From the NCBI GenBank assembly GCA_022842465.1, contig JALHPN010000081.1, positions 1 through 35,606 on the forward strand: a DNA stretch of 35,606 nt, in the 5' to 3' direction. Of the stretch, positions 8,345 to 16,178 are shown piece after piece. The translations under genes and the position numbers were made by a program. Within the stretch, counting starts at the first letter, position 1. Every line of letters starts with the position of its first letter. Origin of the DNA: Polyangiaceae bacterium (GTDB taxonomy: Bacteria > Myxococcota_A > Polyangia > Polyangiales > Polyangiaceae). The notes under the pieces are model-generated. The model was given only the letters and a program-made list of their open reading frames with translations, did no database searches and had not been told where the DNA came from.

Positions 8345-8615
8345 CGGCTCTCGTCCCGCGATCGCGTACCGAGGACGACGCGTACGCGATCGACCTCACC
8401 TACGCCCGTCGCGTTCAGAAGCGCGTTCGTGGTCTCGTCGTCCGCGACAAGAGCGACGGCGGAGCCTGGTCCGCCGAGCTCCAGTGACGATACGCATCGC
8501 GTGCGCGACCGCGAAGACGATGCGCCGCCCGGCAGGCGCCGAGCGCTCGGTGGCCGAAGCGAGCGACGAGTGAGCTCCCCCTCCCTCTGGCACGGTGCGT
8601 GTTAGGCGAGAGCAC

Positions 8616-9443
8616 ATGAGGACCATTCTCGCCGCTGTCGACGGAACGGACGTGTCGAACCTCGTCGTGACGCGCGCGGGGGAGCTGGCGCGCGCCATGG
8701 GCGCCAGGGTTCGGCTCGTGACCGCCATCCCGACACCCAGCGAGGCGACGCCGCTCGCGGGCCTGACGGCGCCCAGCGTGCTCGAGGCCAAGATGGCCGC
8801 GGCGCACGCTTCGCTCGTTCCGCTCCTCGCGCTGCTCCCGGAGGAGCTACGTGGTGGCGTCGCGATCGACGTCGGCCCTCCCGCCGAGATCGTCTGTCGC
8901 GCGGCGCGCGAGAGCCACGCCGAGCTCGTCGTGATCGGCGCGCACGAGCACGGTCGCGTCGCCCGGATGCTCGGGACGACGGCCTCCCGCGTGGTCAACG
9001 AGATCGACAGGCCGGTGCTCGTCGTGCGCCCGCTCCCTGACGACGCTCGGCCCGAGCGGCGGGCGGGCCTCGGCGCCCGGCTCCGCGAGGAGCACAGGCG
9101 CCTCGAGCGGGTCTTCGAGCGGCTCCTCGCCGCGTTCCGGAGCGAGGACTGGAGCGAGGCACGACAGAGCTGGACCGAGTTCGAGGACGCGCTCCGCGCG
9201 CACATGCAGCTCGAGGAAGAGCACCTCCTCCCCGTGTTTCGCGCCGAGCAGCCCGACGAGGCCTCGACGCTCCTGCGCGAGCACGACGTGCTCCGCGCCG
9301 AGCTCGTCGCGTTCGGCGTGCGCGTCGATCTCCATGCGTTCACTCTCCCCGAGGCCGAGGCGCTCGTCGCACGGCTCCGCGAGCACGCCGCGCACGAAGA
9401 GCGGATGTTCTATCCGTGGGCCGAGACGAACGACGGCATGTGA
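8616..9443 (+). CDS. Universal stress protein fused to a hemerythrin-like HHE domain
   Basis: 275 aa. Residues about 1-140 are a UspA domain: MRTILAAVDGTDVSNLVVTR at the start, then VVIGAHEHGR, and a nucleotide-loop-like GRVARMLGTTASRVV close to PVLVV. Residues about 155-275 form a four-helix hemerythrin domain with the metal-ligand pattern H...HxxxE...H...HxxxE: LREEHRRLE, AHMQLEEEH, LLREHDVLRAEL and REHAAHEERMFYPW. Such domains bind a di-iron centre that senses or carries oxygen or nitric oxide. ATG 8616 is chosen because the UspA strand starts there; an in-frame GTG at 8595 is the alternative. The fusion suggests stress signalling tied to oxygen/NO or redox state, which is inference. Confidence 0.88.
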   Translation: MRTILAAVDGTDVSNLVVTRAGELARAMGARVRLVTAIPTPSEATPLAGLTAPSVLEAKMAAAHASLVPLLALLPEELRGGVAIDVGPPAEIVCRAARESHAELVVIGAHEHGRVARMLGTTASRVVNEIDRPVLVVRPLPDDARPERRAGLGARLREEHRRLERVFERLLAAFRSEDWSEARQSWTEFEDALRAHMQLEEEHLLPVFRAEQPDEASTLLREHDVLRAELVAFGVRVDLHAFTLPEAEALVARLREHAAHEERMFYPWAETNDGM

Positions 9444-9468
9444 GCTCGGCCTGACACCTCGCCAGCGG

Positions 9469-9474
9469 TAGCAT
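9469..9474 (+). promoter_or_regulatory. Possible -10 hexamer TAGCAT
   Basis: TAGCAT lies 6 nt before GTG 9481 and 9 nt before ATG 9484 of the GNAT-HD gene. It matches TAnnnT; no convincing -35 is seen. Confidence 0.3.
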
Positions 9475-9483
9475 GGCGCCGTG

Positions 9484-10590
9484 ATGGCTTCCGACGTGCC
9501 CACGATCCGACGCGTGCGCCCCGAAGACGCCCCAGCCCTCGCGGCGGCGGCGCGCGCGATCGCGAGGACGCCGGGGCGCCTCGCGGCGCGTCCCGAGGAG
9601 ATCCACGACGATGACGTCCGCGCGACCATCGTCGCCCTCGAGGCCGGCGACCGGGGCGCGTATCTCGTCGCCGAGCACCGCAGCGCGATCGCGGGACACG
9701 CGCTCCTCGAGCGCCTGCCCCTCGCGGCGACGGCGCACGTCTGCAGGCTGACCATCGCGGTCCACGAGGGCCATGAGCGACGAGGCATCGGCGCGGCGCT
9801 CATGCGGGAGCTCCTCGCGTGGGCGCGCGCGGCCCCCGCCGTCGAGAAGGTGGAGCTCCAGGTGCGCTCGTCGAACGAGCCCGCGCTCGCGCTCTACCGA
9901 TCCCTCGGCTTCGTCGAGGAGGGACGAAAGACGCGTCGCGTGAAGCTCGGGCCGAACGCGTATCTCGACGACGTCTACATGGCCCTGTGGGTCGGGCGCG
10001 TCGAGGCGCTCCCGGAGGCGGACGGGCGCGGGTACGCTCGTCGCATGCCCACGTTCTCTCGCGACCTCTACATGCGCGCTTGGAACTTCGCGACCGAGCG
10101 TCATCACGGGCAGAAGATGCCCGGGTCGGAGCTGCCGTACATCGCGCACGTCGGCGCGGTGGCGATGGAGGTGCTCGGTGCGATCACGGAGGGCGAGGTG
10201 GAGGATCCGGACCTCGCCACGGCGTGCGCGTTGCTCCACGACACCGTCGAAGACACGCGCACGACGGCGGAGGAGATCGCCTCGGTCTTCGGCGCCGCGG
10301 TCGCGCGCGGGGTCCTGGCGCTCTCGAAGGACGGGTCGCTGCCGAAGGAGGAGCAGATGGCCGACAGCTTGAGGCGCATCCGCGGAGAGCCGCACGCGGT
10401 CTGGATCGTGAAGCTCGCGGACCGGACCGTGAACATGGAGGCGCCCCCGCACTACTGGCCCGAGGAGAAGCGCCGCGCGTACCAGCGCGAGGCGCGGACC
10501 ATCCTCGAGGAGCTCGGCGCGGCGTGTCCGAGCCTGGCGCAGAGGCTCGGGGCGAAGATCGCGGCGTACGACGCCTTCCTCGTGCCCTGA
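9484..10590 (+). CDS. GNAT acetyltransferase fused in frame to an RSH-type HD hydrolase domain
   Basis: One uninterrupted frame of 368 aa. Residues about 5-170 are a GNAT N-acetyltransferase, with the acetyl-CoA motif HERRGIGAALMRELL and the tail NEPALALYRSLGFVEEGRKT. From residue 188 (ATG at 10045, MPTFSRDLYMRAWNFATERH) the protein is a compact HD domain of the SpoT/MESH1 hydrolase type: LPYIAHVGAVAMEV, then ACALLHDTVEDTRTTAEEI (His252-Asp253) and IVKLADRTVNME. Small HD proteins of this kind hydrolyse ppGpp or NADPH. A TACGCT hexamer sits 6 nt before ATG 10045, so the HD domain could also be made separately (181 aa). The GTG one codon before ATG 9484 is an alternative start. Confidence 0.82.
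   Translation: MASDVPTIRRVRPEDAPALAAAARAIARTPGRLAARPEEIHDDDVRATIVALEAGDRGAYLVAEHRSAIAGHALLERLPLAATAHVCRLTIAVHEGHERRGIGAALMRELLAWARAAPAVEKVELQVRSSNEPALALYRSLGFVEEGRKTRRVKLGPNAYLDDVYMALWVGRVEALPEADGRGYARRMPTFSRDLYMRAWNFATERHHGQKMPGSELPYIAHVGAVAMEVLGAITEGEVEDPDLATACALLHDTVEDTRTTAEEIASVFGAAVARGVLALSKDGSLPKEEQMADSLRRIRGEPHAVWIVKLADRTVNMEAPPHYWPEEKRRAYQREARTILEELGAACPSLAQRLGAKIAAYDAFLVP
10033..10038 (+). promoter_or_regulatory. Possible internal -10 hexamer TACGCT before the HD domain
   Basis: TACGCT lies inside the GNAT-HD frame, 6 nt before the internal ATG 10045. The same hexamer precedes the next gene (10641-10646). It could drive a separate HD-only transcript with almost no leader. Confidence 0.3.
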
Positions 10591-10640
10591 CGCACCCGAT
10601 CACACCGACCTTCACCTTTGGCTCGGCCGGCGCCTCCAGC

Positions 10641-10646
10641 TACGCT
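10641..10646 (+). promoter_or_regulatory. Possible -10 hexamer TACGCT
   Basis: TACGCT is 10 nt before the ATG of the DinB-family gene. It fits TAnnnT; no -35 consensus was found. Confidence 0.3.
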
Positions 10647-10656
10647 CGTTCGCGCC

Positions 10657-11169
10657 ATGACCCCCGACCATGCTCGCGTGATGGCTCGCTACAACCGGTG
10701 GATGAACGACAAGCTCTACGCCGTGGCGAGCGAGCTCGGCGACGCGGAGCGCAAGGCGGACCGCGGCGCCTTCTTCGGCTCGATCCATCGCACGCTGAAC
10801 CACCTCCTCCTCGCCGACCGCGTGTGGCTCGGGCGCTTCACCGGCGCCGCCCTCCGAGACGGCGAGATGGGACCGGGGGGGATCCGCTCGCTCGATCAGG
10901 AGCTCTACGGCGACTTCGACGAGCTCCGTCGCGAGCGCGCGAAGACGGACGACGACATCGCCGCCTTCGTCGCGACGTTGACGGACGAGACGCTGGCCGG
11001 AGATCTCCGCTTCGTCCGGCGCGGCGCCGCGAACGCCTTCCCGCTGTGGCAGGCCGTCGCTCACCTCTTCAACCACCAGACGCATCATCGAGGCCAGGTG
11101 ACGACCCTCCTCGTGCAAGCCGGGCGTGATCCCGGCGTGACGGACCTCGTCGCGATGCTCCGCACCTGA
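10657..11169 (+). CDS. DinB family protein
   Basis: 170 aa from ATG 10657; an in-frame GTG at 10618 would add 13 residues without family similarity. DinB/YfiT-type proteins are four-helix bundles that bind a metal through three histidines, and several act as metal-dependent thiol S-transferases. The start HARVMARYNRWMNDKLYAVA is the family opening with N/W residues. The metal histidines are in IHRTLNHLLLADRVWL and in the C-terminal HLFNHQTHHRGQVTTLL. Length fits the family. It stands alone, 66 bp after the GNAT-HD gene. The substrate is unknown. Confidence 0.92.
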   Translation: MTPDHARVMARYNRWMNDKLYAVASELGDAERKADRGAFFGSIHRTLNHLLLADRVWLGRFTGAALRDGEMGPGGIRSLDQELYGDFDELRRERAKTDDDIAAFVATLTDETLAGDLRFVRRGAANAFPLWQAVAHLFNHQTHHRGQVTTLLVQAGRDPGVTDLVAMLRT

Positions 11170-11211
11170 CGCCGGTTCGGTGTGAGCGCGCGGCGCGACG
11201 TCGGCGCGTGC

Positions 11212-11217
11212 TAAATT
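11212..11217 (+). promoter_or_regulatory. Likely -10 hexamer TAAATT
   Basis: TAAATT, an AT-rich island in GC-rich surroundings, lies 6 nt before the ATG of the carboxy-terminal protease. It is one of the best TAnnnT matches in the window. Confidence 0.45.
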
Positions 11218-11223
11218 CTGCCG

Positions 11224-13443
11224 ATGCGTCGATTCCTCGTGCTCTTCACGCTCGTGCTCGCCTGTCGCTCGCCGCAGGGCACGGACGCGGGGATCGCCTC
11301 GTCGCCGTCGGCCTCGTCGGCGAGCGACGCGGCGCCCCCCTTCGACGGCGAGCTCGCCGATCTCCCTCGCGACGCTCGCGAGCCCGTGCTCGCGAGCGCG
11401 GTGACCGCGTTCCTCGGCCAGGAGCACGTGCTCGCGCGCCCCATCGACGACAGCGTGTCGAAGGAGGCCTTCCACCGCTTCATCCAAGAGCTCGACGACG
11501 GAAAGCTGTTCTTGCTCGAGGGTCACGTCCAGAAGCTCGCGCGCTACGAGACGGACATGGACGACGAGCTCCGCGCCGGCGACTTCGCGCTCGGACGCAA
11601 GGCCTCCGCGCTCCTCGCGAGCCGGCGCCGCGTCGTCGCGGACGTCGTCGCTCGCATCCTCGCCTCGCCGCTGGACTTCACCGTGAACGAGTCCATCGAG
11701 ACCGATCCGAAGAAGCGCGTCTTCTGCAAGACCGAGGAGGAGCTCGCGGCGCGCTGGCGGAGCGTGCTCAAGCTGCGCGTCCTCGAGCGGACCCAGGAGC
11801 TCGAGGACACGCTCGAACGGCGGGCGCATCCGAAGCCGGACGGAAAGCCCGTCGACCCCGACGACGCGAAGCGCGATGCCGTGGCGGAGAAGGCGCTCGG
11901 CGAGATCCCCGCGACGTTCGAGGGACGGCGCGACAAGGTGCAGAAGGAGCTGGCGACGCGCTACGCGACCCAGTTCGCGCGGCTCGGCTCCGTCGACAAG
12001 CTCGAGCCCGCGCAGACCTTCATCAACGCCGTCAACGGGGCGTTCGACCCGCACACGACGTACCTCCCCCCGGCGGAGGAGGCGGAGCTCGGGATCGCGC
12101 TGACGGGCCGCCTCGAGGGGATCGGCGCCACGCTGCGCGAGCAGGAGCACTACATCCTCGTGAACGACCTCGTGCCCGGCGGCGCCGCGTGGCAGCAGGG
12201 CAAGCTCGAGGTCGGCGACCTCATCATCTCCGTCGCGCAGGAGAACAAGGAGCCCGTCGACGTCTCGGACATGCCCATCGGCAAGGTCGTGAGCATGATC
12301 CGCGGGCCGAAGGGCACCGTCGTCATCCTCAAGGTGAAGAAGCCGGACGGCACGCTCAAGACGATCTCGATCACGCGCGACGTGGTCCGCATCGAGGCCA
12401 CCTACGCGCGCGGCGCCGTCCTGAAGACCACCGGCAGCGGCGAGGTCGGCTACGTCCACCTCCCTGGCTTCTACGGCGAGTCGGGCAAGCCAGGGGAGCG
12501 CAACGCCACCGGCGACATGCGCGCGATCCTCACGCAGCTCACGAAGAAGGGCGTGTCGTCCCTGGTCTTCGATCTCCGCGGCAACGGCGGGGGGCTCCTC
12601 ACCCACGCGCGCGACATCGCCGGGCTCTTCGTGAAGGAGGGCCCCGTCGTCCAGACGAAGGACGGCAAGGGAAAGGTGCGCGTGCTCCGCGACGAGGACC
12701 CGTCGATCGCGTTCAGCGGCAACGTCGTCGTCCTCGTGGACCGCTTCTGCGCGTCGGCGGCGGAGATCGTCGCGGGCGCCCTCCAGGACTACGAGCGGGC
12801 AGTCGTCGTCGGGACGAGCGCGACGCACGGCAAGGGCACGGTACAAGCCGTGATCGACCTCGATCGGCAGACGCGGGCGAAGGGAGACCCGCTCGGCCTC
12901 TACAAGGTGACGATCGAGGAGTACTTCCGCGTGAGCGGAGGCTCGACGCAGCTGAAGGGCGTCGTCCCGGACATCCTCCTCCCCGATCCGACGTCGTTCG
13001 TCGAGTCCGGCGAGCGGACGCTCCCCCACGCGATCCCGTGGTCGTCGATCGACGCGGTCTCGTTCGTGAAGACGCCTCACGCGTGGAAGACGGCCGGGCT
13101 CGCCTCCGCGAGCACGGCGCGGACGAGCGCGAACGCCGACCTCGCCAGCGTCACCAAGTTCGCCGCGATCATGGGGGCCCGGAGGGACAAGACGGTGAAG
13201 CCCCTCGAGCGCGCCGCCTGGCAGGCCGACTACAAGCGAGGCAAGGCGGAGCTCGACGCGCTCGATCCGAAGAAGCGCGAGCAGAAGCCGCTGATGGAGG
13301 TCGCGCCGCTCGCCGGGGCGGAGGCGACGCCCTCGGACCCGCGCGCCCAGCGCCAGCTCGACAAGTGGAAGGACAGCCTCGCGCGAGATCCGTGGGTCGA
13401 CGAGACGACGCGCATCCTCGAGGACATGAAGAAGGCTCGGTAG
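11224..13443 (+). CDS. Carboxy-terminal processing (tail-specific) protease, S41A family, predicted lipoprotein
   Basis: 739 aa. The signal peptide is very short and ends at LVLAC (Cys14), so the enzyme is probably lipid-anchored and acts in the periplasm. The order is that of Prc/tail-specific proteases: an N-terminal helical region with FINAVNGAFDPHTTYLPP, a PDZ domain (VPGGAAWQQGKLEVGDLIIS), the S41 core and a C-terminal helical domain. The catalytic serine is Ser511 (RFCASAAEIVAGAL) and the general-base lysine Lys537 (THGKGTVQ), 26 residues apart as in CtpA/Prc. The substrate strand is VFDLRGNGGG. Length fits Prc (about 680 aa) plus a lipoprotein linker. Likely roles are turnover of cell-wall hydrolases or periplasmic proteins; the actual substrates are unknown. 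Confidence 0.94.
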   Translation: MRRFLVLFTLVLACRSPQGTDAGIASSPSASSASDAAPPFDGELADLPRDAREPVLASAVTAFLGQEHVLARPIDDSVSKEAFHRFIQELDDGKLFLLEGHVQKLARYETDMDDELRAGDFALGRKASALLASRRRVVADVVARILASPLDFTVNESIETDPKKRVFCKTEEELAARWRSVLKLRVLERTQELEDTLERRAHPKPDGKPVDPDDAKRDAVAEKALGEIPATFEGRRDKVQKELATRYATQFARLGSVDKLEPAQTFINAVNGAFDPHTTYLPPAEEAELGIALTGRLEGIGATLREQEHYILVNDLVPGGAAWQQGKLEVGDLIISVAQENKEPVDVSDMPIGKVVSMIRGPKGTVVILKVKKPDGTLKTISITRDVVRIEATYARGAVLKTTGSGEVGYVHLPGFYGESGKPGERNATGDMRAILTQLTKKGVSSLVFDLRGNGGGLLTHARDIAGLFVKEGPVVQTKDGKGKVRVLRDEDPSIAFSGNVVVLVDRFCASAAEIVAGALQDYERAVVVGTSATHGKGTVQAVIDLDRQTRAKGDPLGLYKVTIEEYFRVSGGSTQLKGVVPDILLPDPTSFVESGERTLPHAIPWSSIDAVSFVKTPHAWKTAGLASASTARTSANADLASVTKFAAIMGARRDKTVKPLERAAWQADYKRGKAELDALDPKKREQKPLMEVAPLAGAEATPSDPRAQRQLDKWKDSLARDPWVDETTRILEDMKKAR

Positions 13444-13500
13444 AGCGCCCCGCGCACGCGTGACGTCACACATTCGGGGCGCCACGCGACGAGGCTGGGC

Positions 13501-14364
13501 ATGCGCGCCTTCTTCCCGTTCGCCTCCGCTCTCGTCGGTCTCCTCGCGTGCGGGGAGACCCCCGACATCCGCGCCGAGCGGACGCCGCGGGCGCGCGAGG
13601 CCGAGCGCACGTCGCGGGCCGAGTCCCCGGCGCTCGGGCTCGTGAGCCGCGTGGCGATCCCCGTCCGGAAGAGCTTCGCGCCGCCGCCCCTCGCGAAGCT
13701 GGCGGACGACGCGACGCCGGCTCCGGAGCGCTGCCGCGCGGGGGAGCGCCGGCGCTGTCCTCCGCTTCGCGTGCCCGGCGGCGCGCCGCGCTCCACGGGA
13801 GGCGACATGGTCTGCTACGAGGCGGAGCCCGGGCAGTGGACGTGGGACCTCGAGGCCTGCGGCACGCCCCTCGTCGTCGCGTTCGACGACGCGCCGGTCG
13901 TGTTCGTCCGACCCGGCGCGGACGCCGCCGCGTTCGCAATCGGCGCCGAGCCGCGCACGGAGTGGGTGTCCGCGGCGACGCCGTGGCTCGGCTGGGATCG
14001 CGACGGCGACGGCTGCGTCACGTCGCAGGACGAGCTCTTCGGGGTCGCCGACGGCGACGCGACGGGCTTCGCGCGGCTGGCGCGGCTCGACGCGAACGGC
14101 GACGGCGTCGTCGACGCGGCGGACCCGGCGTTCGCGGCGTTCGTGCTCTGGGCAGACGCGAACGGGGACCGCCGCTGCACGACGGACGAGATCGTCCGCG
14201 TCGAGGACACGGAGATCGCGTCGTTCGACGCGCGCTTTCGCCCCGAGCCGCCGCCGACGCGGCGCGGCTCGCGCGAGGGCGAGACCTCCTCCTTCACGAA
14301 GCGCGACGGCAGCCGTGGACGCGTCATCGACGTCCATCTCGCGCCGCTGCCCGTGACGCGGTGA
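13501..14364 (+). CDS. Predicted lipoprotein with three EF-hand/dockerin-like calcium loops
   Basis: 287 aa. The lipobox is GLLAC (Cys17), followed by a basic and Pro-rich linker. A Cys-containing beta-rich segment spans about 75-150 (CRAGERRRCP, VCYEAEPGQWTWDLEAC). Three acidic loops follow: one from Asp166 (DRDGDGCVTSQD), one from Asp197 (DANGDGVVDAAD) and one from Asp219 (DANGDRRCTTDE). The first two keep the D-x-D/N-x-D-G spacing of EF-hand or dockerin calcium loops; the third lacks the Gly. It is probably an extracytoplasmic calcium-binding protein. It sits 57 bp after the protease gene on the same strand and could be co-transcribed. No enzymatic domain was recognised. Confidence 0.78.
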   Translation: MRAFFPFASALVGLLACGETPDIRAERTPRAREAERTSRAESPALGLVSRVAIPVRKSFAPPPLAKLADDATPAPERCRAGERRRCPPLRVPGGAPRSTGGDMVCYEAEPGQWTWDLEACGTPLVVAFDDAPVVFVRPGADAAAFAIGAEPRTEWVSAATPWLGWDRDGDGCVTSQDELFGVADGDATGFARLARLDANGDGVVDAADPAFAAFVLWADANGDRRCTTDEIVRVEDTEIASFDARFRPEPPPTRRGSREGETSSFTKRDGSRGRVIDVHLAPLPVTR

Positions 14365-14463
14365 CGCGCGCTGCCGCGACGAGCGAACGATCTGCAGGCG
14401 GTGACGCGGGGGACCGCGAACTTTTCGCCGGCACGGGCTCCCTCGGCGTGCTTGATCTCCTGC

Positions 14464-15267
14464 ATGCGGTTGCGGCTCCTGGTGCTCGGATCGGTCCTCG
14501 CTCTGGGCTGCCAGGGTGCGTCGAGCGAGGACGCTCCGCCGCGGGAGCGCGCGGCGACACCGGCGACGACGGGGGCGTCACCCGCGCCAGCGCCGAAGGA
14601 CGCCGGCGCGCAGCAGCCCCCTGGCCCTCACACGCCGAGCGAGGCGCTTCGTCGCTGCGCGGACGCACGCGCGGAGATCGGGTCCATCGCCGACGCCGTC
14701 GCGCACCTGAACGCGCTCGTCCCGGAGGGTGGTGACGGCGCCTGCTTCGTCGCGTCTCTCCCGCGCCCGCTCCCGGTGGTCGCGACCACCGGCGTGACGA
14801 GCGCGCAGCCGGCGGGGGGACGCGGCGCGCCGCGGCTGTTCTTCCTGCTGCCGAAGCTCGTCATCAGCGCGGTGCCCGACGGCGAGGGCAGCAAGGTGCT
14901 CGAGTTCGGCGAGTGGGCCGGCACGAGGAAGACGCTCAAGGGCGAGGTGAGCCTCCCCGTCCAGGCTCCGCTCGCGGCCGATGCGCCGTTCCTGAAGGTC
15001 TTGCAGGGCGCGGATCGCACGGTGTGCGCGACGTGTCACCGCGAAGAAGAGCGGCACCCCACGATCCCGAACGCCTTCGTGTCGGTCGCGTACAAGCCCG
15101 AGCCGGGCACGTTCGTCCCCTTCGAAGACCTCGAGGAGCTCCACCGCCTCTGCACGCGCGCGGAGGACACCGGGCGGCGCTGCGCGATGATCCACGCGCT
15201 GTTCGACGTCGGCGAGGTCACGGACGGCGCGTTTTCGCCCGCGATCGAGACCTTCTTCACCCGGTGA
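14464..15267 (+). CDS. Predicted lipoprotein with a single c-type heme motif (CXXCH)
   Basis: 267 aa from ATG 14464 (MRLRLLVLGSVLALGC). An upstream GTG/ATG extension has no signal-peptide character. The lipobox is LALGC (Cys16), then an Ala/Pro linker. The mature part has one CATCH sequence (Cys188-Cys191-His192) in RTVCATCHREEERHP, the covalent heme-c attachment motif. Further cysteines (LHRLC, RRCAMIH) and several His and Met residues could supply an axial ligand. The rest does not resemble a standard cytochrome c fold, so the motif could be a chance CxxCH in a Cys-containing protein. It lies in a run of lipoprotein genes after the periplasmic protease. Confidence 0.7.
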   Translation: MRLRLLVLGSVLALGCQGASSEDAPPRERAATPATTGASPAPAPKDAGAQQPPGPHTPSEALRRCADARAEIGSIADAVAHLNALVPEGGDGACFVASLPRPLPVVATTGVTSAQPAGGRGAPRLFFLLPKLVISAVPDGEGSKVLEFGEWAGTRKTLKGEVSLPVQAPLAADAPFLKVLQGADRTVCATCHREEERHPTIPNAFVSVAYKPEPGTFVPFEDLEELHRLCTRAEDTGRRCAMIHALFDVGEVTDGAFSPAIETFFTR

Positions 15268-15278
15268 GTTGATGCCGC

Positions 15279-15284
15279 TAACGT
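15279..15284 (+). promoter_or_regulatory. Possible -10 hexamer TAACGT
   Basis: TAACGT lies 6 nt before the GTG at 15291 of the YdeI/OmpD-associated-type gene, in the 23-nt gap after the preceding stop codon. Confidence 0.35.
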
Positions 15285-15290
15285 CGTCGT

Positions 15291-15557
15291 GTGAGCAGCC
15301 GACGAGTGCCCGGTGGGGTCGTGCACGAGCTTCCCGAGGACCTGCGCAAGGCGCTGGCCGGTAACCCTCCGGCGCTCGAGGCGTGGAAGGACATCACGCC
15401 CCTCGCGCGCAACGAGTTCATCTGCTGGGTCCTCGACGCGAAGCAGGACAAGACGCGAGAGCGCCGCATCCGCCGAACCCAGGAGGAGCTCGAGGAGGGC
15501 AAGCGCCGGCCCTGCTGCTGGCCGGGATGCAGCCACCGCGAGCGCAACGGCAAGTAG
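15291..15557 (+). CDS. YdeI/OmpD-associated family small protein
   Basis: 88 aa, GTG start. The sequence VHELPEDLRKALAGNPPALE followed by TPLARNEFICWVLDAKQDKT, then RERRIRRTQEELEEGKRRP, is the C-terminal module of the YdeI/OmpD-associated (bacteriocin-protection-like) family. In that family the order is V-P-x-D-L, a helix ending before the Y/F-x-x-W-I-x-x-A-K segment, and T-R-x-R-R-I. Here the module stands alone with a short Cys tail (CCWPGC). Molecular function in this family is unclear. The gene follows the CXXCH lipoprotein by 23 bp. Confidence 0.8.
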   Translation: MSSRRVPGGVVHELPEDLRKALAGNPPALEAWKDITPLARNEFICWVLDAKQDKTRERRIRRTQEELEEGKRRPCCWPGCSHRERNGK

Positions 15558-15570
15558 GCGAGCGCGCCGG

Positions 15571-16068
15571 CTACTTCGTCGGCGCGCCGACGAGGACGCG
15601 GACGTTCACGTTGCTCGTGCGGTGGCGGTACTGGATCTCCTCCACCACGCCCGCCGCGGAGAGGTAGAGGTTGACGACGAGCGCGTCGTCGTTCGCGCCG
15701 TAGCTCACCTGGATGCGGCGGTCAGTGTCCTGCTTCGTCCGGTCGTAACACTCGGTGATGGCCTTCGCCGTCTGGGTGAGACCTGTGTCGAAGTCGATGG
15801 CCCCGTCCCCAGCCACCACCACGTTCCCGCGCTGATGGCTCGCCGTGCTCGCGCCGCGCGCGGCGGGCTCGACCGCCGGCCCGGTCACGGGGTAGACGCC
15901 CGCCCGAGGCTGCAGGAGCGGTAGGCACGAGGAGGGCGCCTCCGAGGTCGCGGCCCCGCCGCCGTCCGCGCCGGCCGGCGTGCCCTCGGCGGCGTCCTCC
16001 GAGCACGCGAGGAGCGCGAGACACGACGCGACGATGACGGACGATGCGCGAAAGGACGATGTGCTCAT
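15571..16068 (-). CDS. Small predicted lipoprotein of unknown function
   Basis: 165 aa. The ATG at 16068 follows a reasonable Shine-Dalgarno (GAGGT, 5 nt before ATG), and the signal peptide ends at LLAC (Cys22). An acidic/Gly-rich linker leads to a compact domain with CLPLLQPRAGVYPVTG, then DTGLTQTAKAITECYDRTKQ and a C-terminal beta pair (RRIQVSYGANDDALVVNLYL, RTSNVNVRVLVG). The two mature cysteines probably form a disulfide. No family recognised. It is convergent with the YdeI-like gene (13 bp between them) and has its own promoter candidate. Confidence 0.75.
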   Translation of the reverse strand: MSTSSFRASSVIVASCLALLACSEDAAEGTPAGADGGGAATSEAPSSCLPLLQPRAGVYPVTGPAVEPAARGASTASHQRGNVVVAGDGAIDFDTGLTQTAKAITECYDRTKQDTDRRIQVSYGANDDALVVNLYLSAAGVVEEIQYRHRTSNVNVRVLVGAPTK

Positions 16069-16111
16069 CGGAACCTCGTGGGAGCGGTCGAACCCGAGCG
16101 GGCGGCTCCGA

Positions 16112-16140
16112 CGGATAGCGCGAGCTGACGTTCCGACCAA
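16112..16140 (-). promoter_or_regulatory. Candidate sigma70-type promoter for the small lipoprotein
   Basis: On the minus strand TTGGTC (16140-16135) and TATCCG (16117-16112) are separated by exactly 17 nt. They are 44 nt upstream of the ATG at 16068. The spacing is ideal; the -10 is only a partial match. Confidence 0.4.
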
Positions 16141-16178
16141 GTTCCGTACAGGCGTGGCGCACGTCCTGCGCGTGCGCG

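Noticed and set aside
8345..8487. Possible protein tail (RTEDDAYAIDLTYARRVQKR...) after the DUF423 gene
   Set aside because: It is only the read-on of another frame through the DUF423 gene, without a start codon of its own. It could be a relic, but nothing else supports it.
13460..13469. Perfect 10-bp palindrome GTGACGTCAC between the protease and EF-hand lipoprotein genes
   Set aside because: Short palindromes of this kind are expected by chance in GC-rich DNA, and nothing nearby (second copy, regulator) supports an operator.
10612..14337. Very long open frame on the minus strand (over 1,200 codons)
   Set aside because: It lies antisense to DinB, the protease and the lipoprotein genes, which have recognisable domains. 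Its product is a repetitive Arg/Val/Leu/Glu sequence typical of the mirror frame of GC-rich genes.
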